A stretch of 64,000 bases of DNA from Lichenicola cladoniae (GCF_013201075.1 NZ_CP053708.1:1987501-2051500); one strand, 5' to 3'. Counted from the stretch's first letter, positions 1 to 9,016 are shown. Notes: a model not told the origin generated them from the sequence alone. Numbers and translations: made by a program.

Positions 1-1
1 G

Positions 2-316
2 CCGGACGCGCATTTCGATGCCGCTTGCATGTGCGTATCGGTCCAGTACCTGCAGCGGCCGATCGAGGTGTTTCGGGAGGTGGCGCGGGTGCTGCGTCCC
101 GGGGCCCCGTTCGTGGTGACGTTCTCCAATCGCTGCTTCCCGACCAAGGCGGTGGCGATCTGGCAGGCGCTGACCGGACCGGACCAGCAGCAGCTGGTGG
201 CACTGTACATGCAGCGGGCCGGGTTCGGCTCGATCGACGCCAGCGAGGTGGTGCCCGATCATGGCGACCCGATCTGGGCGGTGATCGGTTACGCGGACGG
301 TGCCGAAACAGGCTAG
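2..316 (+). CDS. Class I SAM-dependent methyltransferase, C-terminal part (cut by window start)
   Basis: The frame is open from base 2, so the N-terminus lies outside the window. About 104 residues are visible. They read as the end of a Methyltransf_11-type Rossmann fold: the segment around 'EVARVLRPG' followed by 'PFVVTFSNRCFP' is the usual beta-strand and loop after the SAM-binding core. The SAM-binding GxGxG is not in the window, so substrate cannot be judged. It stops 31 bases before the FMN reductase start and could be cotranscribed with it. Confidence 0.75.
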   Translation, partial: PDAHFDAACMCVSVQYLQRPIEVFREVARVLRPGAPFVVTFSNRCFPTKAVAIWQALTGPDQQQLVALYMQRAGFGSIDASEVVPDHGDPIWAVIGYADGAETG

Positions 317-347
317 ACTGCCGTCTGGAACGTCAGGGGTCAGGGCG

Positions 348-926
348 ATGGGCTTGCGGATACCGGTCTTGCTGGGAAGCGTGCGAAGCGATCGCGTCGG
401 CATACGGGCCGCTCGCTACATCATCGACGCGCTGACCAGGAAGGGCCACGAGCCGGTCCTGGTCGACCCGATGGAGTTGCAACTGCCGCTTCTCGACCGG
501 ATGTACAAGGAACATCCGAAAGGCGAGGCGCCGGCCAACCTCGAACGTCTAGCAACACTCTATCGCGAGGCGGACGGCTTCATGATCGTCAGCGGCGAAT
601 ACAACAACGGCATCCCGCCGGCGCTCAAGAACCTGCTCGACTATTTCCTCGAGGAATATTTCTGGCGGCCGTCCGCAATCCTTTGCTACTCGGCCGGCCA
701 GTTCGGCGGCGTCCGGGCTGCCATGCAGCTCCGGATGACACTCGCCGAACTCGGCATGCCGAGCATCCCGAGCCTGCTGCCGATACCGCGCATCCAGCAG
801 GTTCTCGACGAGGACGGACACGCCACCGCCGAGTGGATCGACAAGAGCGCGGGGCGGTTCATCTCGGAGTTCGAGTGGTACGCAGGCGCGTTGCAGACCC
901 AACGCGCCGGCGGCACTCCGTACTAG
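348..926 (+). CDS. NADPH-dependent FMN reductase family protein
   Basis: A 192-residue flavodoxin-like protein. The N-terminal strand is followed by 'GSVRSDRVG', the FMN-phosphate loop, and 'EYNNGIPPALKNLLDY' matches the family's PEYN-type flavin-contacting motif. Such enzymes reduce free FMN or quinones with NAD(P)H in the cytosol. The ATG at 348 is preferred over the upstream start at 300: the family begins directly with the first beta-strand, and 300 would overlap the methyltransferase. A purine-rich 'gtcagggcg' precedes it. Transcription converges with the SDR gene ending at 952. Substrate unknown. Confidence 0.85.
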   Translation: MGLRIPVLLGSVRSDRVGIRAARYIIDALTRKGHEPVLVDPMELQLPLLDRMYKEHPKGEAPANLERLATLYREADGFMIVSGEYNNGIPPALKNLLDYFLEEYFWRPSAILCYSAGQFGGVRAAMQLRMTLAELGMPSIPSLLPIPRIQQVLDEDGHATAEWIDKSAGRFISEFEWYAGALQTQRAGGTPY

Positions 927-951
927 AGGATCGATCCCGACAAAGCTTCGA

Positions 952-1716
952 TCAGGACGGCAACACGATGCTCTTGCCGCCATCGGCCATCGTGATCGAC
1001 CCCACCATGAAGCTGGCCTCCTCGGACGCGAGGAACGCAATCACCCGGGCGATCTCTTCCGGCTGAGCCGCCCGCCCGATCGGCGCGTTCTTGCCATACG
1101 CGGCAAGCGCCGAGGGACCATCCTCGTGGATATGGTTGAGGATGTTCGTGACAGTATCCCCGGACCCGACGGCGTTCACCCGGATCCCGTGCCCGATCGC
1201 CTCGACTGCGAGCGTCCTGGTGAATTGCGCGAGCGCGCCTTTCGACGCCGCATAGGCGGCGATCGACGGAAAGGTCTGGAAACAGGCGTAGGAACCGACA
1301 TTGACGATCGCCCCCCGGCCGTTGGGGATCATCGCGCGCAGCGCCTCGCGCGAATGCAGAAACACGCCCCTGATATTGACCGCAAAAATGCGGTCCCACT
1401 CCTCGACCGTCATGTCCACGACCAGCTTGTTGATGATGATGCCTGCGTTGTTCACGAGAACATCCAGCCGGCCGAACTGTTCGATGGCGGCTGCCACGGC
1501 CTGCCGCGCCGCCCCGTCTTCCGCCACATCCGCGACCAGCGGAAATACGCCGGGACGAGCCATCGCGCGGACCTCCGGATCACGATCCTCGGCAACGACC
1601 GACGCGCCGCGTGCATGAAGCAGCTCCACGGTTGCCCGGCCGATCCCACTCGCCGCCCCGGTCACGATGGCAACTTTTCCGTCGAATTCCCCGGCTGGGA
1701 TAGATGCGATGTTCAT
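952..1716 (-). CDS. SDR family NAD(P)-dependent oxidoreductase
   Basis: A 254-residue classical short-chain dehydrogenase/reductase. The cofactor loop TGAASGIG lies near residues 19-26, NNAG near the middle, and the catalytic Ser with YAASK follows. An acidic residue after the second strand ('VVAEDRD') favours NAD(H), by family knowledge. The C-terminal 'ADGGKSIV' is the usual SDR ending. It lies 103 bases downstream of the LysR gene on the same strand and may be its target. Substrate cannot be assigned. Confidence 0.88.
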   Translation of the reverse strand: MNIASIPAGEFDGKVAIVTGAASGIGRATVELLHARGASVVAEDRDPEVRAMARPGVFPLVADVAEDGAARQAVAAAIEQFGRLDVLVNNAGIIINKLVVDMTVEEWDRIFAVNIRGVFLHSREALRAMIPNGRGAIVNVGSYACFQTFPSIAAYAASKGALAQFTRTLAVEAIGHGIRVNAVGSGDTVTNILNHIHEDGPSALAAYGKNAPIGRAAQPEEIARVIAFLASEEASFMVGSITMADGGKSIVLPS

Positions 1717-1819
1717 GGTGAGGCTCCTCGTGATGATGCTTCATCAGGTAGGGCCACAAACGGCCTGCTTTAATACCGGCACTTCCGCATGCCTTGTTCG
1801 GAAATGAGGGCACAATACC

Positions 1820-2719
1820 CTACCGCCTGGCGGCGTCGCGGATCGCCCCGATCAGCGTCGTCACGGCTGCCGATCGATGGCGATGCCGGGGATAGTAGAG
1901 CGCGAAGCCGGGAAAAACCTCGGAGTAGGCCGTTAGCAGGGGGACGAGACGACCGGAATCGATATGGGGTTTCACCTCGCTCTCGACCCAGAACGCGATG
2001 CCCGCCCCTGCAATCGCCGCATCGAGTGCCGCCCGCTGGTCATTGAAGGTCAGGGGGCCGGAAACCGGGACGGAAAACCATGCTCCGTTCTCGTAGAACT
2101 CCCAGTTGTAGAGCGCGGCATGGCCCGGCCACCTGAACACGAGACAAAGATGGTGGCACAGCTCGCGAGGATGATCGGGAACGCCATGCCGATCCAGATA
2201 GGCCGGGGCGGCCACGGCGATCTGGCATATGGGAGGCTGAAGCGCGAACGCGATGACATCCTGCTCCAGCAACTCCCCGAGCCTTATCCCGAGATCGAAG
2301 CGCTCCGACACGATATCCACGCCGGCATCGTCGATCTGAACTTCCACGCTGATCCTGGGAAAGTCGCGAACAAAGCCGGGCAACAGGGACTGCAGGAACA
2401 GCTGGTAGCCCAGGCGTTGCGCATGAACCCGAATTGGTCCCGCGACATCGCCGCTGGTTGCATTCGCCTCCCTCAGCGCCGCGTCGATTTCCTCGAATGC
2501 TGAACTTGATCGCATTGCCAGCCGCTCGCCGGCAGGCGTGGGGCTGACGCTGCGCGTCGTCCGGTTCAGGAGCTGAATACCGACACGATCCTCAAGCCTG
2601 CGGATCGTCTCGCTGAGTGCGGAGCGCGATACCCGAAGCTCTCTCGCGGCGGCAACGAAACTTCCCCGGTCGATGATGCAGCGCAGGGCGCGAAGGTCCT
2701 GATAGTCTTTCTCTGCCAT
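1820..2719 (-). CDS. LysR family transcriptional regulator
   Basis: A 299-residue regulator. The N-terminal winged helix-turn-helix contains 'GSFVAAARELRVSRSALSETIRRLE' (quoted in part by function: recognition helix with S-x-S-A-L-S) and ends in the LysR-typical 'LNRTTRSVSPTPAGE'. A periplasmic-binding-like effector domain follows. The start is set at the ATG at 2719 (MAEKDYQDL), because the open frame upstream has no HTH-family homology and LysR proteins start about here. It probably controls the downstream SDR gene. Confidence 0.88.
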   Translation of the reverse strand: MAEKDYQDLRALRCIIDRGSFVAAARELRVSRSALSETIRRLEDRVGIQLLNRTTRSVSPTPAGERLAMRSSSAFEEIDAALREANATSGDVAGPIRVHAQRLGYQLFLQSLLPGFVRDFPRISVEVQIDDAGVDIVSERFDLGIRLGELLEQDVIAFALQPPICQIAVAAPAYLDRHGVPDHPRELCHHLCLVFRWPGHAALYNWEFYENGAWFSVPVSGPLTFNDQRAALDAAIAGAGIAFWVESEVKPHIDSGRLVPLLTAYSEVFPGFALYYPRHRHRSAAVTTLIGAIRDAARR

Positions 2720-3017
2720 GGCCTTCACTAGCATAGACCGGACCCGGTCCGGACGGTCGACGCCGCTATGCCGGTCATCAAGACGGCAACGGTCGCTTCG
2801 GGAGTCGCGGAGCGCGCTGCGGGTCGATAACCTGCACGCCATCATGTCGTGTATGAAGGCTGCGGACAGCTCGAACGAGTGCTACCTGACCCGCCCCGCT
2901 ACAGGGGTTCCGGTCTCCTTCTCGATGACGATAGAGACGGGGCCTCCGATGATCCCGATCTCGGGCGGCCCTCCGAATTTCCCGCGGGACCGTCCACCGA
3001 CAGAAGAACCATCGTGA

Positions 3018-3569
3018 TCAGGGTGCGTGGGAATTCCCGACAAGCCCCATGATGACCAGCGTGAGGGCATCGCGTTCACGGGGCGAGCCATTGGGGGGGA
3101 GGCTGCCATCGAGCGCTAGGGTGGCCATGCCGTGGACAGCCGCCCAGCAGGCAAGCGTCGCCGTCTCGAGATCTGCCGGAGCAAGTTGCCGCACCCTCCG
3201 GACCATCACGCCATAGGCATTGTCTTCGACCGGTGGAGGGCCGCCGTCGTGATCGGAGAACATCAGCCTGAACAGCGCGGGGTGGCTCCGGGCGAAGGCC
3301 AGGTAGGCTTCCCCCTGCGCCACGAGCGCGAGACACGCGTCCGCCTGATCATCTGCCGCCAGCAGCACCGTCCGTAGGTCGTCGAAGCCGTGCATGGCCA
3401 CCGCTGCGAGCAACGCGGCCTTGTCGCGGAAATGGCGGTAGGGCGCCATCGCCGAAACCCCCGCATCACGCGCGATCGCACGCAACCCGATCTCGTCGCC
3501 CCGCTCGAGCCTGGTCAGGGCAGCAGCGATCAGGCGTCCGTGAAGATCCGATAAGATTTCATCGACCAT
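3018..3569 (-). CDS. TetR/AcrR family transcriptional regulator
   Basis: A 183-residue TetR-type repressor. The N-terminal HTH shows 'GLRAIARDAGVSAMAPYRHF' as the recognition element (residues about 28-47). The C-terminal ligand/dimer domain resembles the WHG-type TetR C-terminus ('WAAVHGMATLALDG'). It is transcribed divergently from the DUF4188 gene. Two near-identical 15-bp palindromes fill the 44-base intergenic gap, one touching this start codon, so autorepression plus control of the neighbour is very likely. Ligand unknown. Confidence 0.9.
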   Translation of the reverse strand: MVDEILSDLHGRLIAAALTRLERGDEIGLRAIARDAGVSAMAPYRHFRDKAALLAAVAMHGFDDLRTVLLAADDQADACLALVAQGEAYLAFARSHPALFRLMFSDHDGGPPPVEDNAYGVMVRRVRQLAPADLETATLACWAAVHGMATLALDGSLPPNGSPRERDALTLVIMGLVGNSHAP

Positions 3570-3584
3570 GTTTACAGTGTATAC
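3570..3584. promoter_or_regulatory. Putative TetR operator, copy 1
   Basis: GTTTACAGTGTATAC abuts the tetR start codon. It is the reverse complement of copy 2 with one mismatch. Binding here would block tetR transcription or translation initiation. Confidence 0.7.
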
Positions 3585-3597
3585 CCAGCTCTGATAC

Positions 3598-3612
3598 GTT
3601 TACACTGTAAAC
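3598..3612. promoter_or_regulatory. Putative TetR operator, copy 2 (perfect palindrome)
   Basis: GTTTACACTGTAAAC is a perfect 7-1-7 palindrome immediately before the divergent DUF4188 gene. Its centre lies 28 bases from that of copy 1. Confidence 0.75.
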
Positions 3613-3628
3613 AATGGGAAGCCGGGTT

Positions 3629-4120
3629 ATGCAAGCAACAACGATCCGGAGGTCGGTGGACCTCTCGCAGTATCCCGATCTGGTGATGATCATGCTCGGT
3701 TTCCGGTTGCGAGGGTGGCGCGGCCTGCGTGCAATGCGCCGGATCGGTCCGGGGATGGCGAAGATCATGCGCGACCGACCGGACGGCCTGCTCGCCCATG
3801 AAGGCATGAAGTTCAGCCTGCTTCACTTCGGCTTCCGCCAGTATTGGCGTGATCTCGACACGCTAGAGCGGTTTACACGCAGCGAACCGCATGCCGGTTG
3901 GTGGCGAAGCGTCCGCGAACTGTCGGCAGACGCAGGATTCTGGCATGAGACCTACCACGCGCGAGGTGGCATCGAGGCGCTTTACGTCGCGATGCCGGAA
4001 CCTGTGGGCCTGCAACTTTTCGCCCCCGAGCGGCAGCCTGTCGGCCCGTTCATGTCGGCGCGAGCGCGGATACAGGGTGGGGCAGTAGAGCCACGAGCGG
4101 CACCCCAGGCGGTCGATTGA
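3629..4120 (+). CDS. DUF4188 / monooxygenase-like family protein
   Basis: About 163 residues. The central part ('YWRDLDTLERFTRSEPHAGWW') and 'GFWHETY' near the C-terminal half match the DUF4188 family, which resembles phenylacetaldoxime dehydratase-type ferredoxin-like folds; the biochemical role is not settled. The ATG at 3629 is preferred to 3614, because 'gggaag' is suitably spaced upstream of 3629 whereas 3614 sits almost inside the operator. Regulated by the divergent TetR, so probably an inducible detoxification function (inference). Confidence 0.75.
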   Translation: MQATTIRRSVDLSQYPDLVMIMLGFRLRGWRGLRAMRRIGPGMAKIMRDRPDGLLAHEGMKFSLLHFGFRQYWRDLDTLERFTRSEPHAGWWRSVRELSADAGFWHETYHARGGIEALYVAMPEPVGLQLFAPERQPVGPFMSARARIQGGAVEPRAAPQAVD

Positions 4121-4502
4121 GTGGGTGGCGGACAAGTCCGTCCCAGGGTTGGCCCGGATGCGCAGAGGCTGGCGGCGGGTGGTCCCCGGATCATCCACGT
4201 CTCGGACGGCCACGTTCACGCGGCTCGTCGAGGGCAATGGAGTCTCTGCGGCTGCCGAGCCGGCGTGTCCGGTTGTTGTGAACTGGACTCCGGTGTTGGC
4301 CAGGACGGGCGGATCTTGCAGGACGCGGCCCTGTTGAACGCGTGGAAGACGTCACCGGCGATCTGTCTGGTTGATGGCTCGCGCGGCGGCTCGCAGGACG
4401 CTTCGGCTGAACCATCGGATCCAGTCGTGGCCGACGTTGTCGTGAACATCGGTGATCAGCCGGCTGCATGGTAGCTCGCGGGCAGGGCTCCATATAGGAG
4501 TG
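4121..4502. other. Intergenic stretch without a supported gene
   Basis: 382 bases between the DUF4188 gene and the photolyase-like gene. Short frames exist on both strands but none shows a recognisable domain. It may hold a transposase relic too eroded to name. No terminator hairpin was evident. Confidence 0.4.
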
Positions 4503-5642
4503 ATGAACCGTCCTATCGTCCTGACCCGCGGCGCTGCACTCGACCGTCTGACCGAAGCCGTCCCGCGCTTCGGCCCCGTCTACGCCGCCAACCGGAATAC
4601 CGACGCAGGGCCCCTGGGAAGAGCGACCACAAGCGAACTCTCGCCCTACCTGCGCCGCCGGCTGCTGCTGGAGCAGGAGGTCGTCGGGGCCGCGCTGGCC
4701 GAGCATGGTCCCAAGGCTGCGCAGAAGTTCATCGACGAGGTGTTCTGGCGCTCCTACTTCAAGGGAAACCTCGAGGCCCATCCTGCAGCCTGGACAAGCT
4801 ACCTCGACGACGTTGCGGCGGAGCGGGAGCGCCTGGCAGCGAACTCCGGTCTGCGACGCGCCTACCAGGACGCCGTGTCCGGGCGTACCGGCATCGACGG
4901 CTTCGACGACTGGGCGCGCGAACTGGTCGAGCATGGCTGGCTGCACAACCACGCACGGATGTGGTTCGCCTCGATCTGGGTGTTCACCCTCCGCCTGCCC
5001 TGGGTGCTCGGCGCGGATTTCTTCCTGCAGAACCTGCTTGATGGAGATCCGGCCAGCAACACCCTGTCGTGGCGCTGGGTCGCCGGGCTGCATACACAGG
5101 GGAAGGCCTATGCCGCGCGGGCGGAAAACATCCGCCGCTTCACCGACGGCCGTTTTTCCCCGACCGGCCTGAACGAGAGCCCGGAGCCGTTGCAGGAGAT
5201 CGACCCTCCCAGCCTGGTTCCGCTGCCGTCCGCGGACCCGGTGCCGACGGGTGACGTCGCACTGCTCCTGCATCTCGATGACCTGAACCCGGAGACCCTG
5301 AAGCTGGGCTGCCGGGTCACCCGTGTCGGCGGACTGGTCGCGCATGCGCCCAATGCTTCGGAACAGGTCCGGCAGGCCGACCGGGAAGCGATGGCCGACG
5401 CGTTGGATCGCGCCGGGCAGTGGTTCGGATGCGCCGCCGCCATCGCTGTGCCCGGTTGGGAGGATGGCCTGCCGGTCGTCGCGGCGTGGGCGCCGGTGGG
5501 TCCATCGGCCGATGCCTTGCCACCCGGTTGCCTGCGGGTGCGTCGACAGTGGGACGAGCTGACCTGGCCACATGCCACGCGCGGCTACTTCCAGGTGAAG
5601 AGCGCCACCCCGGCAATCCTTCGCGCGATGTCTCCCGGCTAG
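4503..5642 (+). CDS. Photolyase/cryptochrome-like FAD-binding protein lacking the N-terminal antenna domain
   Basis: A 379-residue protein that starts directly in the photolyase FAD-binding helical domain. 'LSPYLRRR' (about 47-54), 'HNHARMW' (148-154), 'GADFFLQNLLDGDPASN' (170-186) and 'WRWVAG' (190-195) are the FAD-contacting motifs of the photolyase/cryptochrome fold. The usual N-terminal Rossmann antenna domain is absent. Instead about 130 C-terminal residues form an alpha/beta-looking segment beginning 'VALLLHLDDL'. Likely role: light-dependent or FAD-dependent DNA repair or signalling. The ATG at 4503 was chosen because the 17 upstream in-frame residues lack homology. Confidence 0.8.
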   Translation: MNRPIVLTRGAALDRLTEAVPRFGPVYAANRNTDAGPLGRATTSELSPYLRRRLLLEQEVVGAALAEHGPKAAQKFIDEVFWRSYFKGNLEAHPAAWTSYLDDVAAERERLAANSGLRRAYQDAVSGRTGIDGFDDWARELVEHGWLHNHARMWFASIWVFTLRLPWVLGADFFLQNLLDGDPASNTLSWRWVAGLHTQGKAYAARAENIRRFTDGRFSPTGLNESPEPLQEIDPPSLVPLPSADPVPTGDVALLLHLDDLNPETLKLGCRVTRVGGLVAHAPNASEQVRQADREAMADALDRAGQWFGCAAAIAVPGWEDGLPVVAAWAPVGPSADALPPGCLRVRRQWDELTWPHATRGYFQVKSATPAILRAMSPG

Positions 5643-5668
5643 GGCATCATCCGATCGAGCGCCAGCCG

Positions 5669-6571
5669 TCAGGTTCCACGCCGTCGTATGATCGTCGCCT
5701 CGGCAATGCGGGCATAACCGGGAACATGCCCGTGCGGCACGCCATCGCTATCCATCAGATATCGCGTCTCCAGCTCATGGTTCGTCACGAGTGCCGTGAG
5801 CTCGAAGTTCCGTTGCGCAAGAAAGCGTCGCAGATTCCGGTCCTCGATTCCGAACGATAACGGCCGCCCAGACTGGTCCATGAACGCGCGGAACTCCTCG
5901 CCGCCGTAATAGGCGACCGAGCCGTCGATCATCGATCGCGGCACGTAGTCGAAGACGATGCCACTGTCCGGCACGCTATGCTGGCTGACGAAGTCCAGCA
6001 CGGCGTCCACATCGTCTTCGGTCATATCGACCGAGCGACCTTCCCAGATGAAGAACGTCGGTTCCGAAGAATCGTAGCCGGGCGCATCGGCGATGTCCGC
6101 AAGCGCGTCCGCCTCGAAATCGCTCGCAACATAATGGATGTTTCTCGCGCCGGAACCCGGCAGGTGCTCAAGCGCCGCCTTCTTCTCACGCTGGATCTCC
6201 CCGAAATCGACCTCGAAGAACCGGACATCGTGTTCCGCACCGGCAAGACGGTGTGCTCTCGTATCGAAGCCTGCTCCGAGCAAGACCACCAGCCTGAAGC
6301 CACCATCTATCGCCCGGCGCAAGCAGGCGTCGAGATGGAATGTCCGGGCATTCTGCAAATAATACGCTCCGGGCAGCACGGCTTCCAGGTTCGTCCGGAA
6401 CTTCCCGACCTGCTCGGGCTCATCCGGATCGGGCCGTTCACCCGGATCAAGAAACTCCCGAGCCAGGGTATCGGGGTTGCGTATTTTCCGATCGGGCTCG
6501 AGTGCGGCAAAGGCTCGTGCCCTGGCATCGCCCAGGGCGGCTGCCCGGAGCGTTTCCACGTGATCCGTCAT
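5669..6571 (-). CDS. Class I SAM-dependent methyltransferase (leucine carboxyl methyltransferase / PPM-like)
   Basis: About 300 residues. 'VVLLGAGFDTRAHRL' is the signature SAM-binding loop of the LCMT/TIGR00027 methyltransferases, followed by the acidic 'FEVDF' strand end and by 'PTFFIWEGRSVDMTEDDV', typical of this family (O-methylation of carboxylates or polyketide-like substrates). The start at 6571 (MTDHVETL) is used because the upstream frame shows no homology. It lies 43 bases downstream of the topoisomerase gene on the same strand and ends the six-gene run. Substrate not predictable. Confidence 0.85.
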   Translation of the reverse strand: MTDHVETLRAAALGDARARAFAALEPDRKIRNPDTLAREFLDPGERPDPDEPEQVGKFRTNLEAVLPGAYYLQNARTFHLDACLRRAIDGGFRLVVLLGAGFDTRAHRLAGAEHDVRFFEVDFGEIQREKKAALEHLPGSGARNIHYVASDFEADALADIADAPGYDSSEPTFFIWEGRSVDMTEDDVDAVLDFVSQHSVPDSGIVFDYVPRSMIDGSVAYYGGEEFRAFMDQSGRPLSFGIEDRNLRRFLAQRNFELTALVTNHELETRYLMDSDGVPHGHVPGYARIAEATIIRRRGT

Positions 6572-6614
6572 AGTGCAAAGCCTCTGTGTCGTAACCGCTG
6601 CCCGCACTGCGCGG

Positions 6615-8924
6615 TCACAGCCAACCCTTGTCGCGAAAGCCGGAAAGATCGAGGCCGGCCAATACATACCAGGCGCCGTCGCGGTATCGCGCGCCCAGCT
6701 TCTGGGCGGCATCCTTGTTCCCGTATGGAATGTTGAGCCGGATCTCGGTTCCCCCCGCAGCCGGTCCGGATGCAACCGGCGCCTTGGCGGCTCGCGCCTT
6801 CCCACCGGTCCGTTTCTTCGCACCCGGGGTGGCGGCTGCCCGCGCTTTCGCCGGAGCCGCGCGCCTGCGTGGCGTCACTGGCTTGGAACTCTCCGGCGCC
6901 TGGGCCGACACCTGTTTCGATGCCGCATGCTTGTCCAGGAAGGCGCGGCAGACGGCGCCGGAACTTGCATATCCGCGCGGCGGCTTGATGGTCTTCTGCT
7001 TCGCCAGACTCTCGACATAGGCTTTCATCGCCGGCGTGGGCGGCCCGGATCGTCCCGCCGCTCCCGGCTTCCCGGGCGGTCCTGCCGCCGCGATCACCAG
7101 CGGCGCCGCACCGCTGGAAGCGTGCTCGGTCAGGCGGCCGATGATGCGGGAGGCCTGCGCGCACACGGCGTCGATCGCGCTCATCATCTCGGTGCGGCCG
7201 ACCAGCACGTCATCCAGCAGCCGTTCGAGCTGGGCGGTCACACCCGGATCGACCAGCGCCGGATCGGCCTTCTGCAGCACGTCGAACAGGGCCAGCCCAC
7301 GATCGGTCGGCACGATGTTCTTGCCGTCGATGACCAGGAACTCCTGCGTCTTGAGGCCGCGAATGATCTCGGCGCGGGTCGCCGGCGTGCCGATGCCCTT
7401 CGCCTCCTTCAGCCGCTCGCGCAACGCCTCGTCCGGCACGAAGCGCCAGGCATTCTGCATCGCGTCGATCAGCGTGCCCTCGTTGTAGCGCGGTGGCGGG
7501 CGGGTTTCCTTGTCCTCGACCTTCGGTTCGGACAGCAACGCGGTTTCGCCCGACCGGAGCGCCGGCAACAGCTGCGCCTCGTCGCCTTTTTCCTCCGCCG
7601 GCTGCCACTCGGGAAACGCCGCCCGCCAACCCATCTCGATCGGCTGGCGACCCGCGGCCCGAAACACGTAGCCCTGCACATCCAGCAGCGCCGTCGTCTG
7701 CCGGTAGCGGAAATCCGGCATCATCGCCGCGAGGTAGGACCGCGCGATCACGTCGAACAACCGCCGCTCGTCCGCGCTGAGCCGGGGCCAGACCGCGCGC
7801 AAATTATCGACGGTATTGTGGTTGGGGATGACCGCATGATGGCTCGCGCCCGCCAGCCCCTTGTCGCTGAAGGTGCCGCTCATGCCGCGCCGGACCAGCG
7901 GTGGATCGAGCACCGGGATCGCCGCGAAGCTTTGGCCGACCCTGAGCGCCTCGACGATGCGCGGCACCTGCGGGATCAGGCTTTCGGGCAAATAGCGGGT
8001 TTCGGCACGAGGGTAGGTGATGATCTTCTTGCCCGAGCCGTCGTAGAGCTCCTGCGCCACCTCCAGCGTGCGCGCCGCCGACCAGCCGAACCGCGAGGCG
8101 CAGAGTTTCTGCAGCGACGGCAGGTCGTGCAGCCGGGGTGGTGCCTGCCGCTTGTCCTCGACCTTGACCGAGAGCGGGCCGTCGGCGCCGTCCGCCAGCA
8201 CCGCGATCGCCTCGGCCGTGGCGCGATCCGGTATCCGCTCCTTGGGCGCGAACCGCATCCGGAACTGCCCCGTCGCCACCGTGGCCGTCGCCACGATCTC
8301 GAAATACGGCTGGACCACGAACTCGCGGATTTCCAGCTCCCGCCGGCAGACGATAGCGAGCGTCGGCGTCTTGACCCGGCCCACGCCGATCACCGTGCGG
8401 GCGCCACGGGCGAGGGTGACGGTCGCAGTGCGGGTCAGCGAGAGATTGTAGATCTGGTCCGCCTGCCGCCGTGCGACGGCCGCCTGGTAGAGCGCCGCGT
8501 GCTCGCCGTTCGGCCGCGCATTGGTGAAGGCGTCGCGGATGGTGACGGCATCCTGGGCGGTGAACATCACCCGCCGGACCTCGCCGCGATATTTGTAGTG
8601 CTCGAGGATTTCCTGGCCGATCAGCTGGCCCTCGCGGTCGCAGTCGGTCGCGAGCCACACCCGCTTCGCCGAAACCAGCGCCTCGCGGATCGCCTTGAGC
8701 TTTGACGCCTTGTTGCCGCCGGTGGCCGGACGGGTGCCATACAGACCCTCGGGACGCAGCAGCACCGGCGTCCAGCGCTTCCAGCTTGGTTCGACTTCCT
8801 CCGGCTCGAGCAGATCGAACAGATGGCCCTCGGCCGGCAGGATGGTCCCGTAGCGACTGCCGACCGCATCGCGGATGTCCTTGGCCTGGCTGGACTTCTC
8901 GGTGATGACGATCTGCTCGACCAT
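6615..8924 (-). CDS. topB: Type IA DNA topoisomerase (topoisomerase III) with basic tail and DUF5710-like end
   Basis: 769 residues. The Toprim domain has 'TEKSSQ' (E9) and 'ATDCDREG' (D94, D96, E98). The active-site Tyr is in 'ITYPRAETRYLPE' (Y304), close to the topoisomerase III consensus. Core domains end near residue 590. An Ala/Pro/Lys/Arg-rich linker follows, with a small 'MKAYVESLAKQK' segment, then a last 43 residues ('IRLNIPYGNKDAAQKLGAR') resembling DUF5710, a module common in plasmid-encoded topoisomerases and primases. It relaxes or decatenates single-stranded regions. The tail suggests a mobile-element origin. It is probably an accessory paralogue; the housekeeping TopA is not in this window. 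Confidence 0.92.
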   Translation of the reverse strand: MVEQIVITEKSSQAKDIRDAVGSRYGTILPAEGHLFDLLEPEEVEPSWKRWTPVLLRPEGLYGTRPATGGNKASKLKAIREALVSAKRVWLATDCDREGQLIGQEILEHYKYRGEVRRVMFTAQDAVTIRDAFTNARPNGEHAALYQAAVARRQADQIYNLSLTRTATVTLARGARTVIGVGRVKTPTLAIVCRRELEIREFVVQPYFEIVATATVATGQFRMRFAPKERIPDRATAEAIAVLADGADGPLSVKVEDKRQAPPRLHDLPSLQKLCASRFGWSAARTLEVAQELYDGSGKKIITYPRAETRYLPESLIPQVPRIVEALRVGQSFAAIPVLDPPLVRRGMSGTFSDKGLAGASHHAVIPNHNTVDNLRAVWPRLSADERRLFDVIARSYLAAMMPDFRYRQTTALLDVQGYVFRAAGRQPIEMGWRAAFPEWQPAEEKGDEAQLLPALRSGETALLSEPKVEDKETRPPPRYNEGTLIDAMQNAWRFVPDEALRERLKEAKGIGTPATRAEIIRGLKTQEFLVIDGKNIVPTDRGLALFDVLQKADPALVDPGVTAQLERLLDDVLVGRTEMMSAIDAVCAQASRIIGRLTEHASSGAAPLVIAAAGPPGKPGAAGRSGPPTPAMKAYVESLAKQKTIKPPRGYASSGAVCRAFLDKHAASKQVSAQAPESSKPVTPRRRAAPAKARAAATPGAKKRTGGKARAAKAPVASGPAAGGTEIRLNIPYGNKDAAQKLGARYRDGAWYVLAGLDLSGFRDKGWL

Positions 8925-9016
8925 GCGTTCATGATAGGTTCTTCAACCCGCGCCGACCAGACCCGGCGCGTCGCGTCGGCATCCGCTTTCGCGTCCTGCC
9001 GATCGACGGGCGCGGT

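Noticed and set aside
6573-8705. Very long open frame on the plus strand opposite topoisomerase III
   Set aside because: Arg/His/Leu-rich composition typical of an antisense shadow in G+C-rich DNA; no domain, and the opposite strand encodes a clear type IA topoisomerase.
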